From Owenia fusiformis (taxonomy: Eukaryota > Annelida > Polychaeta > Sabellida > Oweniidae), in contig CAIIXF020000006.1 of assembly GCA_903813345.2 (NCBI GenBank), forward strand, positions 39,025,936 to 39,089,935: 64,000 nucleotides of DNA, read 5' to 3'. Below, piece by piece: positions 49,901-58,436 of the stretch. How positions within the stretch are numbered: the stretch's first letter is position 1; each line of letters opens with the position of its first letter. The notes under the pieces were generated by a model, which ran no database searches, was not told the origin of the DNA, and was given only the letters and a program-made list of their open reading frames with translations. Position numbers and translations under genes: made by a program.

Positions 49901-52900
49901 ATGGCTGTGCCATACTGGCATTACTAGCCATGTCTTTATATATATTGAAATGACATATGTATGATATAAATAATATAAATAGATCAAAGATACAAAATAA
50001 AAAATATTGAGATGAATAGGGATTGATTAATATGAACAGTAATAATATAAAATGTGAAAATGACCATATTACATATACAAAAAATAACCCCATTGTTACA
50101 AAATCACAAAAAGTGAAATATCTATTCTTGTATTGCATTTTCGTTCACTGGACATATTTTAATTGCATTGCTATTAGATACATTTTAAGGGTGATATGAA
50201 AATTGAACCACGAAAACAGATGTACTTTAAGTTAAAGGGAACTTTCTACCATACCCGCCATGCTATCTGACCCGAACGAGCCACCTTGTGGTGAGATTGG
50301 TAACTACCTGCTCGCATCTGCGTTATTACGCAGAGACATAAACGTATACACAAGGAAACGATAGGAGATAACCTATTTTATCTCTGTATACATTTTAACT
50401 TTAATACATCGTTGAATCGAATTTGTCCAAAGGTCTTGAAACGTAAAATACCTAAATATTTATCTTAGACCTTGGGATGACCTTGAACAAGAAACATTAA
50501 TGTTGACCTCGGTTCATCTAATCATAATTCGCCAAGGGCCATAGTATCATCAAACGCCAAGTACCTAGACATTGATCGTTTACTTGGATTTAAATAAGGA
50601 GTATGATTTTAAAATTGGCTAGGTCGTGGTTAAGCAACAATAGTATGTTCGAAATACCGCTGTGTCATGCCTGGATCACATTTGCTGCGAGTATTTTGTT
50701 CAAAATTGAATACATTTCTGAACACAATACTCAATCGGCCGGGCGCCGTAGTGAAAATCGGAGCAAATGTGACCAAGACATAAAACAATTGAATAATACT
50801 GTATCAGTTTCACATTTACAGCGGTCAAAAGCATTTACAAAAAAAACCGCCAGAGTTGGTAATCATATAAAATGAAACCAATCCCGCTGTGATTCATAGA
50901 AATAACTAATTTACTGCATTGAGTTCAAAGTTATAACCTCGTCGATTTACATGAGTGTCCGATTCATTGTACCAAATTTAAACCTTGACTGTTTTCCAGA
51001 AAGCAATAAGCTGACATATATCATATTTTACATTTTAATACAACTGAAAAGATAATAAATGTTTTAATATAAAGTTGACGTAGTTATAAATGTTTTCAGC
51101 GTAAAATCAAAGCACAACTATATAATTAAAAACATAACGCTGGGATTCCAACTGGATACAACTGACGAGTTGTATTTAGGTGGCCTAAAGTGCTGCTTAT
51201 TTTTTCGTGAAGCCACTCAGTAAAATTACGATTTCTCTCAACCCTGATGTTCAATCAACATCATTCGAGTATCTATATGTTCCTGACACGTTCGGGCATC
51301 CGGTTATGACAACGTCTACCCAATGTTTGCACGAGAAATTGACGTAATTCATGACTGAAATCGGGAAGACAAAAATATGTGATATTCTTTCAGAATTGTT
51401 TATAATAACTATTAACAAAAACGTTCCCGAGACACAATCCATTTAGGTAGGGTTTGTTTTAAAGTCGAAAAGCCCCAATAAGACAATACAAACCCAGATT
51501 AAACCCAGAAGAATGCAGATTTCATGTAATGATTTACGTTCATGTAAACAAGGAAAGTACATATAATCCCCATATAAAACACTGGCCTACGTGACATGTA
51601 AACACAGGTTCAAATTGAAATATAGAACATTTTCAACATAGCATTTGCTTCTGTGTTCTGTATGCCCCTCTACCTGCTAATAAGGCAATGTATCTTCAAA
51701 TAAAACCTTAGCCAAGTAGGTAAGGGTCTCTGGAACACTTTTGTAAATAGTTTTCACAAGCAATTTTATTCCCGGACGCCCAAACGTGTCAGGAACACAT
51801 ATATATTTCAATGATCTTGATTGGACATCAGGTTGCAGAGAAATCGTATTTTTACTGAGTGGATTATTGAATTTCATAGATCTAGAGGCCCTTCAGGAGT
51901 GGAAAACCTTAAATTATCAGAGATTAATGTTTCCAAACTGTTTTGAAACAAACTAACGTCTTGTTTTCAACCTACACCTTGCTCCTTTTTGTCGTATTTA
52001 ATAAAACAAAAATCACGGAGGGATACGAACCACTCACCTGGCACTTGGTTATTCACTAGCGCCATAGGCGTTCTACTATTCTGGATACAACTGACAAGTC
52101 GTATTTAAGTGGAGACAAAAGTGAGGATCATTTTGAATTGACGCTCGGTATAAATATATAATACTTTTGTTCTTTCATATCGGTAGCTCGTTGGCCTAAT
52201 GGTTAGCGTGCCTGGCTTCCATAGTCTAGGTTAGTTGATCGAGACCCGTCCATGTCGAACTTTTTGATTTGCTTGTTGTCAAGATATAATAAGTAGGGCA
52301 AAATCCAGAAAAAGTAGATCAAAAATACTCCAATGGAGTATAAAATTGTCACCAGGATTCCGGAATGAGACGAAAGTGTTAACTCGTGAAATCTCGGTAG
52401 ATAAGGTAGGTCAGAAAATCCGGATTAATCCGAACAAGGTTCGGGAATTTCCGTCATAAGAAGTAGGTCAAAAATACTCCAATGGAGTATAAAATTGTCA
52501 CCAGGATTCCGAAATACGACGAATCGAATCGGCAAACTTCGGTACAATAATGAAGTGCATAAAAATCGTGAAACAGGTGTCAGGGGCTTCCCCTCATCTT
52601 TCCATAAATGGTTCCAAAAGCCTTATATGGATCTATCACGTGACATTCAAAATGACGTTCCTATATGGTTCTATGGGCCTTATATGGATCTTTCGAACAC
52701 GTGACCAAATCAAAATCAAAATTTTACCTTGACCATTGGATGGGATTTCATAGAAAATATCAAAGAAAACATATTCTCGTGATCCTTAAATCACTTAAAT
52801 TCGATCATTTTATCTTCACCCCTTGATGGAATTTTATGAAAGAAGTCATGAAAACACATCATCATGTAAGGGTTTTCACCTAAATTAGCTCGTTTTATCT

Positions 52901-55900
52901 TGACCCTTCAATTGAATTTCATTGAAAAATGTTTCATGAAAAATGTCATGTTATGATTTGTATTTAAATAAGACCGTTTCATTTAAATACTTGCTGGATA
53001 ATATTTCATTAAAAAACGCACTTTAAAAATATTTCAGGATTTGCCTTAATTTATCAATGTAATGTAAGTATTAGATTGACTCTCAAATAGGGTTCTATTT
53101 TAACTTTTTTATTGAAATTAATACTAGGCAGGACTCACTCTCTAAATAGCTAATAAAAATTCAACCCTTGGATGTGATTTTTCGTTGAAAAAAAATATGA
53201 CAAGTCCAGAATCAAATGATTTGTCCAGAACCTCTTAAGATCCTGTTACAGATAATCGGGTCAATTATCGGCAAATGATTCAGGAGTTACCTTCCAGAGT
53301 TAGGCAGGCTAGCCTGGAGAGACTAAATGATATCCAAATGAAAACACAGAAGTCTCAAATTGATACACACAGCAAAGGCTATACTAAAATCCCAACCAAT
53401 GCAGTTTCTTTAACCTCTGACCTCTCTGTATAAGGGGGGCTATAAGACATTGTGAGGGCCTCCCCATTCACCACATTTGGCGGCCCATACTTTTTTCTCT
53501 GAGGCTATTTGAAGGACCATTTTTATTCTAAACCCAAGCATGGAAACCTAGAACAACTTGAGGCCAGCATCCGAACAGAAATCAAAACATTCCACCAGAA
53601 ATACCATATGTGATGAACAATGTAGTAGTAAGGATGCTGACTGTCATCGAAATATGAGGTTACATTGAAAATGTGGTGGGAAAGGTAGCGGGTTAAAGTA
53701 TCAAAAAGGCAAAACTGAATTAAAAACTGTGTATAGGGGAAAAAACCTTCATCTTTTATCTACAAGACCATGCAAAAAATGTCTGAAAATATTGATTAGT
53801 TTGTCTATGCTGTTGATATACTTTTTGTTACACTTTTGAGACACCCTATATACATGGGTTGTAACATGGAGAGCTAAGGCATATATAACATTCGCGAGAG
53901 AAATTGTGACATCCAAAATTGGAATTGCATTAAATATTTTAAATGGAAATAGTTATTCTATTTTATGACACGTGAATATGTATTGATCAATCAGAATCAA
54001 TGTTACATATTGAGTATTTAATAAAATCAATTATTGTTCAACATTATTTAGAAATACACTTTTTGTGGTTTCAGTTTTACGATGGTGTCTAAACCGTTGG
54101 CGTCATTTTTTCAGACAGTCTTTTATTGTTTCACCTTGATCATGGACGCCAACTTTCAAATAAAATAACTTTTCATGATCAGTTATAGCAAAAATCGTAA
54201 AATAACACACAGAAAAATGGCCGCTCATTAGCCAAATTGTCATAAAAAGTGTAATAAATGATTCTATGTAGGCACATACAAAAGATCAACAAAATCGCTC
54301 CATTTTCCAAATGGCTGTCTTCTACCAGCCAAAGTGCATAAGACAGTGTACCATGTTTATGAGTATATGAATACAATCGCTCCACTACATGAGTCGTAGT
54401 AAAAAACGTAAAATAAGGCACCGTACCTACGTGCCAAAGTGCCATTTGCCAGTGTGTCATGCTTATGAGTCCAGATATCAAATATGAACAAAACGCTCTA
54501 CTTCTTTTCCAGTTACAGCAAAATTCGTAAAATATCGTGCAACGCCCGCCATTTTCAAGATGACCACCATTTTAGAAATATGTTTAGATTTTAACTTAAT
54601 CAATATCCTATATTTTATTTTATTGCATTAAATTACAGTTCAATGTATTGTACCTAAAATACAGAAAACTTAAAACTAAAATGGCGGTCATTTTAAAACC
54701 GATAGCCATTTTTAAAATCAGCTTTCGGGTAGTACTTGTATCCCCATAGGGCATATACATATACAGTATAAACACTATTGGTGTAATTTTATTTGAGTTA
54801 TTGTCCGGACGGACGGACGGCAGGGGTAAGTACGAACTGACGGACGGAGTCGTTCTCTACATTCCCCTACAATTATGACGTTGGCCTTACGGTTATTGGA
54901 TAAATGAGTCTTTTCATATTTACTTAAGAAAAAGTTTATTAAAAGTAAGCATACACACTACGACAATTGTATTATTTACACTAATTTTAGGTAGCAACTA
55001 AAGACAATCAGAATGAAACCATACAAGGATGTAATGATCTTATATTTGACTACCATGGTAATTTATGGATCACTGCATCATTTGGCCCCATTGCATCCAA
55101 AAGCTTTACAGACTCGAGGAAGGTAATATTTATGACATTAGTACAGTCAATCTGGAATCATGTTGTTGGGGGATATAACTTATCTAGGGAGTGGGATGGA
55201 TATTAATGTGCATAGGGTGTCCAAAAAAACAGGACCGTAAGAAAGTTGAATAACTCGGTCAATTGTGCATATTTTGCCTTGGAATTTAAGAATTATTTAG
55301 TTCATTCAATGAGAATTTTGCTCTAAAAGTTTGATGATAATCTATTTATTGTGTTAAAAACTACAGTCCTTTACAAAACATGCCCAAAGTGGGCACTTCT
55401 CCTCTCTATGCACAAACGAATCCTGCGAACAAAGTTGTTAATGACCCTAACCTATACACATTAATGTGGATGGTAAATATTGGGGTAGTTATTGGGCTCT
55501 TAAGATTGTTAGGGGCCTGTCAGTACACAGTGGCTTTGAGAAATCCTCAAAGATAAAAATTTGGGGGATTTAGATCAGGCAAATGAGCTGCCCATATGGT
55601 TTGCATTCTGCAACTGATGACCTAACCACCAACGCATTGCCTAAACCATTTCAGCATATCATTTGCAGTGTTGGGGTGGTATTGGTGTGTTGAAACCACT
55701 GCTTAATTATCTCCTTAGATGTCCCTTCTGGTGCTTAGTGACCTCCAAAACTTGGCGAGAACTTACTGGTCCTTGTTCATGCTGATAGCAAGTCCCAAGT
55801 CACCTTCGACCCAAAAGGGACTGATGATTCCATGTTTCCTCATTGCCACCCAGGGAGTGCATTGTTCAGAATGCAATGGATGCTGTAACACTTCATCAGG

Positions 55901-57403
55901 AGGATGTAAGCCCCAGTAGCAATTGTTGTTAGAAAAACTTGTCCATTCAGAAAGACATGTGTGTAGGAGGATCATCAACAGCTTTGTTCGCCGGATTGAA
56001 TTGTGCATAGAGATGAGATTTGCACATTTGGGGCATGTTTTGTAAGGAGCTGTAGTTTTTGACTCAATTGATAGATTATTATCAAACTTTCACAACAAAA
56101 TTCACATTGAATGAACTAAATAATTCTGAAATTTCAAGTCAAAATATGCAAAATTGACCGAGTTATTCAACATCTTACGGTCCTGTTTTTTGGACACCCT
56201 ATCGCCGAGGTTCAGGACATACATAAGGGTTGTGTACTGGGAGGTTTTGGATATGGGGTTTATCCAGCGGGAGATATGCATATCTACCTGAGGGACCGAA
56301 GGTAGATGTGCATATCTTACGAGGGATGAACCCCCTATCCAAACCAACCGTACATAAGTGCTTTATCCTATACCAAGTAGAGTTTTCAGGGGCATATGGC
56401 CATTTCAATAGTACAAGGTCTAAAAATAAACAAATCATTCATATGCAAAGTCATTTTATTACATTTCCACCACTTACCGGAAGCGGGAAGATATGCACCG
56501 AAGCGGGAGATATGGTGGTTCTGGATATGGAAACCTCAAAATCAGGATACGGGATATATCTTACCAACTTATCTCACTAAAACTCTACTTGGCATAGGAT
56601 AAAGCTGTTTCTATTCTGGCCCCACTCCAATTTCTTTGATCTCTCACTGTTCCATTTGTTCATTCAAAATCTAAACAGAAAATCTTTTAAAATGGTTACA
56701 AATATTGTTTTATCTATTATCATTTTCATTCACATAATTTCAAGGATCCATTTGGGAGTGTGTACTGCTATAATATGACAACTAATGAAATCATTAAAGT
56801 TGCCACTGGATTCCTATATCCCAATGGTATAGCTGTGCAACATGATAGCAATGGGACTCCGAAGAAACTCATTTTCGGGTCGTCGTACAATATAACTGCC
56901 CCCTTATGGAGCTTTGATATAGTTAGCCCTTGTCAAATTGAAAACAAACAAGTTTGGGGAAATCTACCTGGTAAGTAATTATATTTATGAGAAAAATATA
57001 TTTGCTGAAAAGGTCTGATCCGATGTTGAAATCAATGTTCATCTCAAAACATTGTGGTGCAATTTTCTCCTCTAAACCTTACATACGTACAGCTAGTTTT
57101 AAAAGTGTAGTTTACCATTTTAATGTTCATTGATTTCTACTTATAGCCAATGGTAATATAAATGGTATAGATTTTGATGAAAAGGGGAATCTTATAGTCA
57201 CACTCATAGACAATGGTTCTAGTTTGCTGTTCGTCTTCGGCCCTAATGGAGGTACTCCGACTTGTCAATTAAAGTTGCCAACTACGCGTGCGACCAATAT
57301 ACAGTTTAGGCCTGACTCAAATGAGCTCTACATTACTGGAGATGCATTATTGAAACTACGATGGAAATACAATGGGATGAAGCAATATTGCGAGATCGCT
57401 TAA
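37943..57403 (+). CDS. Gene C: secreted DFPase-like propeller protein with Cys-rich N-terminus (8 exons), Asp229 position changed to Asn
   Basis: Exons: 37943-37988, 43422-43507, 44539-44671, 44943-45070, 46169-46309, 54991-55122, 56745-56970, 57147-57403. Joined length is 1149 nt, giving 382 aa plus TAA; all introns are GT-AG. The signal peptide MKTLGFLVAMALLGF is the most canonical of the three. The Cys-rich region has 11 cysteines, two more than gene A (C45 and C90). The propeller keeps E102, N193 and N249, but the residue aligned with DFPase Asp229 is Asn (NINGIDFD, N303). The His274 position is Gln, and two residues (LI) are inserted after NLIVT in exon 8. The open frame with a substituted catalytic ligand suggests altered, non-catalytic or binding function; this is inference. 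Introns 1 and 5 are expanded by large inverted-repeat elements. Confidence 0.83.
38147..42664. mobile_element. 4.5 kb DNA transposon with long terminal inverted repeats
   Basis: Ends CAGGGTGGGCCAAAAAAAA and, on the other strand, CAGGTTGGGCCAAAAAAACA, each next to TA. The inverted repeats extend for about 330 bp (to about 38480 and from about 42310). The interior is very AT-rich and has four related blocks with (c)aatggagtaaaaatgtga and ttaactttcc near 39290-39360, 39840-39890, 40865-40915 and 41390-41450. No transposase frame is seen. It fills most of intron 1 of gene C. Confidence 0.75.
39230..41700 (+). repeat. Internal degenerate tandem blocks of the 4.5 kb element
   Basis: Four direct blocks share aatggagtaaaaatgtgagg, ccaaattttaacac(a/c)atg and taatccatt(a/c)ac in the same order, at intervals of about 0.5-1.0 kb. 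No coding potential. Confidence 0.65.
43422..43507 (+). CDS. Gene C exon 2: first CxxxC hairpin unit
   Basis: Between ttattttcag and gtaatg. C-x3-C-x7-C-x3-C is kept in YGPCKAKCRALGLRKCSRIC. Confidence 0.82.
43580..44110 (+). repeat. Degenerate tandem repeat, about 155-bp unit
   Basis: Four units containing attctgggtaaatgttaa(a/g)g, ccattttg, ctgtcgaggc(t/c)tg and gggattcat lie in intron 2 of gene C. Confidence 0.7.
44539..44671 (+). CDS. Gene C exon 3: second CxxxC hairpin unit with an extra Cys
   Basis: Starts TGT directly after tgcctgcag, giving CDTIALSCWKTC, so C45 replaces the Gly of genes A and B. The remaining pattern is C-x3-C-x15-C-x3-C-x5-C. Donor gtaatt. Confidence 0.82.
44757..44935 (+). 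repeat. Segment duplicated across exon 4 of gene C, copy 1
   Basis: Intron 3 sequence from ggacatattcaggtgaatta up to tcatggttgaaaaat, stopping just before the exon 4 acceptor. A near-identical copy lies in intron 4 at 45783-45962. Confidence 0.85.
44943..45070 (+). CDS. Gene C exon 4: start of the propeller, extra Cys
   Basis: The acceptor is tccttttag. The split codon gives Asn and then Cys (NCFIKILKENGHREGP), so C90 replaces Gly. E102 is kept. Donor gtatat. Confidence 0.82.
45132..45760. mobile_element. Possible inverted-repeat element remnant in intron 4 of gene C
   Basis: Starts with agggtggtccaaaaagcg, a mariner/Tc1-type end. The segment around 45350-45420 and the complement of about 45545-45610 are imperfectly alike (gaagtcgttc / gaagtagttc; tctggacatacg / catggacatg). 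The right end is not identified. Confidence 0.3.
45783..46065 (+). repeat. Segment duplicated across exon 4 of gene C, copy 2, joined to a second duplicated piece
   Basis: 45783-45962 copies intron 3. 45963-46065 then copies 45376-45475 (tccaacttatctggacatac through ctgaataactgctgtaac). The chimeric junction points to a local copy-and-join event. Confidence 0.8.
46169..46309 (+). CDS. Gene C exon 5: propeller blade
   Basis: 47 codons between tttctcag and gtaaga. PSVNGFNGMPAGLQCD and VADARLGLLKV are conserved; Asp to Asn (FNG) and Ile to Met changes sit next to the conserved PAG. Confidence 0.88.
46320..46564 (-). pseudogene. Transposase C-terminal fragment (IS630/Tc1-mariner type), left side
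   Basis: LLCGYLKECFNAHSNQKDLQ and REIQNIPPELLSNVMNN resemble the FFLWGYLK...I..IPPEMLRRVM end of this transposase group. Truncated at the arm boundary. Confidence 0.65.
47529..47605 (-). other. tRNA-like sequence in the left arm
   Basis: On the - strand, ttggcctcatggttagcgtg (A-box-like) and ttgatcgagacccg (B-box-like) have tRNA-like spacing, but acceptor stem pairing is not convincing. A tRNA-derived fragment rather than a proven gene. Confidence 0.4.
48712..49508. mobile_element. Nested inverted-repeat element
   Basis: agagaattttcgttataag at 48712-48730 is matched by its complement ending at 49508. The arms continue with cttatacgtatacttata. About 0.8 kb, no coding capacity seen. Confidence 0.6.
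51246..51850. repeat. Imperfect inverted repeat
   Basis: atgttcctgacacgttcggg (about 51278-51297) against cccaaacgtgtcaggaacac (about 51779-51798), with the outer pair tcaatcaacatcatt / aatgatcttgattgg. Probably an old fold-back inserted in the spacer. Confidence 0.6.
52180..52255 (+). other. tRNA-like sequence in the right arm
   Basis: Inverted counterpart of the left-arm copy: ttggcctaatggttagcgtg followed by ttgatcgagacccg. Near-identity of the two copies follows from the identity of the arms. Confidence 0.4.
53400..53667 (+). pseudogene. Transposase C-terminal fragment (IS630/Tc1-mariner type), right side
   Basis: In shifting frames reads GPPHSPHLAA, then FFL-stop-GYLKDHF and a piece ending SSKYEV, matching the PPRSPDLTP...FFLWGYLK region; the Trp codon of the motif is TGA. 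An inverted, diverged partner of 46320-46564. Confidence 0.65.
53668..54990. other. Intron 5 of gene C, distal part
   Basis: A mariner-like end (gagacaccctatatacatgg) lies near 53842 without a found partner. About 54170-54720 contains loose repeats of caaaaatcgtaaaata and ccattttcaaaatgg words. A (GGAC)n run at about 54807-54822. No exon seen. Confidence 0.4.
54991..55122 (+). CDS. Gene C exon 6: propeller blade with QGCND
   Basis: 44 codons between aattttag and gtaata. IQGCNDLIFDYHGNLWITA keeps N193. The following loop reads SFGPIASKSFTDSRK, so the gene A sequon NLT is absent. Confidence 0.88.
55215..56199 (-). mobile_element. Tc1/mariner-like element in intron 6 of gene C
   Basis: Ends GGGTGTCCAAAAAAACAGGAC and the complement of GGGTGTCCAAAAAACAGGAC, each next to TA; inverted repeats of about 180 bp. 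The - strand interior carries a peptide with GIISPFWVEG (about 55763-56008) resembling the mid-region of Tc1-type transposases (G..G..FFEG). 985 bp, degenerate. Confidence 0.75.
56252..56345. repeat. Imperfect palindrome
   Basis: atatggggtttatcc, gagatatgcatatctacc / ggtagatgtgcatatct and gaaccccctatcc form an imperfect stem. A similar word set (tatatggggttcag, tctgcccgagggcc, cccgagggtagata) occurs at about 30890-30970. Confidence 0.5.
56360..56605. mobile_element. MITE, about 246 bp
   Basis: Starts gctttatcctataccaagta and ends with the complement of gctttatcctatgccaagta. It lies in intron 6 of gene C, just before exon 7. Confidence 0.7.
56745..56970 (+). CDS. Gene C exon 7: propeller blades
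   Basis: 226 nt between tttcaag and gtaagt. LYPNGIAVQHDSNGTP keeps N249, with Tyr at the DFPase Phe173 position. VSPCQIENKQVWG has Gly to Ser. Confidence 0.88.
57147..57403 (+). CDS. Gene C exon 8: last blades, Asp229 position is Asn
   Basis: 257 nt, six longer than in gene A. NINGIDFDEKGNLIVT is followed by an inserted LI and then DNGSSLLFVF. The end is NGMKQYCEIA and TAA; the Cys matches squid DFPase where genes A and B have Trp. Confidence 0.87.
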
Positions 57404-57479
57404 AATGTAAACATATTACGTATAATAACAAGTTTTAAGCTGAGCAAACAAAAGCATTATAGTTTGTTTATTAATGAAA

Positions 57480-58090
57480 AAGTTGTTACGCGGTAAACAC
57501 GATAGAAAAATATGCCATATTCCGCAACGAGTATGGCATATTCACTTGCGGTGTATGACAGATTCACCTGCGGTATATGGCATACACACTAAACAATGAG
57601 AACGTGATACGGAAGTACGCAATTGTCAATTGCATCGATTGAATGAACAAGTAAAACTTTATAAATTATTATAATGATTACTGAATCAACAATACAGTTT
57701 ATCGAATATATCAACGTATACAGAAGCATCACTCACCAATCTCACGTAATAAACTTACCCAATCAATCCAGGATTCATTATATTAGTACTCGACGCACTA
57801 ATCATATTGGTAATCCAGCGTAGTTTTACATTTAGAGTCGATTCTCGCAACCAATCAAACCAAGTCTTTCTGTATCACGTTTTCACCTGCAGAATATGTC
57901 ATATTCACCTGCTGTATATTGCATATTCCGCAAGTGAGAATGACATATTCTGCAGGTGAGTATCGGGTATTCACTGAAATCAATGTATCGCATATTCACT
58001 GTGGAATATCGCATACTCACCTGCGGAATATGGCATATACCGCAGGTGAGTATGGCATATTCACCCGTATCACAAATACCGTACAACCAT
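57480..58090. repeat. Cluster of short palindromic GCATATTC/CACCTGC units
   Basis: At least eight alternately oriented copies of (g)catattcacctgcggtat(a) and its complement at irregular short spacing (57510-57590, 57880-58075), interrupted by about 280 bp of unrelated sequence. Confidence 0.7.
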
Positions 58091-58164
58091 GAATGTATGC
58101 CAAATTCGGCGTAACAAAAATAACACAATTTTCAAGGTCCCGATATATCATATTTGGAATGTGT

Positions 58165-58430
58165 GACGAACAGGATTTGGGTTGCTTTCGGAGGTTTACT
58201 GGTGACAATATTGTTTAATGAAACATTTAATCACCATGAGGTTAAGTAAGTGACACTACAGGCTCATAATCTCTACAATCCACCTGTTCGAGTGGTTCAT
58301 CAAGGGTCAAATCAGCCCCCATATTGCAGCAGCTCCATATAACCCCAAATAAAATGCTAAATACCTGTATAATGACCGGCTAACGTTGACTGATTCTTGA
58401 ATTGAGGTGAACTTGTCCAAAGGCCCTTAG
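58165..58430 (+). repeat. 3' flank segment shared by the tandem genes
   Basis: ggatttgggttgctttcgga through aatcaccatgaggttaagta and the following caagggtcaaatcagcccc match the 3' flank of gene A (19970-20230) and the first part matches gene B, showing that the duplicated unit extends beyond the stop codon. Confidence 0.65.
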
Positions 58431-58436
58431 CCGACA

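Larger units (their letters stand above)
47871..51917. other. Spacer of the fold-back element
   Basis: Holds a segment (about 48150-48350) related to 59030-59255 (ggggcaacaagg, aatttcagcattaag, agcttctataaagg), an (ATC)n run at about 48600-48626, a nested inverted-repeat element (48712-49508), an unrecognised 90-codon frame (50603-50875), ACCTTGACC words near 50450-50580 and an imperfect inverted repeat (51246-51850). Confidence 0.5.
46320..53667. mobile_element. Giant fold-back element in intron 5 of gene C
   Basis: Arms 46534-47870 and 51918-53247 are near-identical inverted repeats of about 1.33 kb around a 4.05 kb spacer. Outside the arms, 46320-46533 and about 53400-53667 are diverged inverted copies of a transposase C-terminal fragment, ending at gatgtaacctcatatttcg and its complement. 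Inserted about 11 bp after the exon 5 donor site. Both arms contain the same tRNA-like piece. No intact transposase. Confidence 0.8.

Noticed and set aside
50603-50875. 90-codon frame in the fold-back spacer
   Set aside because: No recognisable motif; embedded in repeat sequence. Left as part of the spacer rather than called as a gene.
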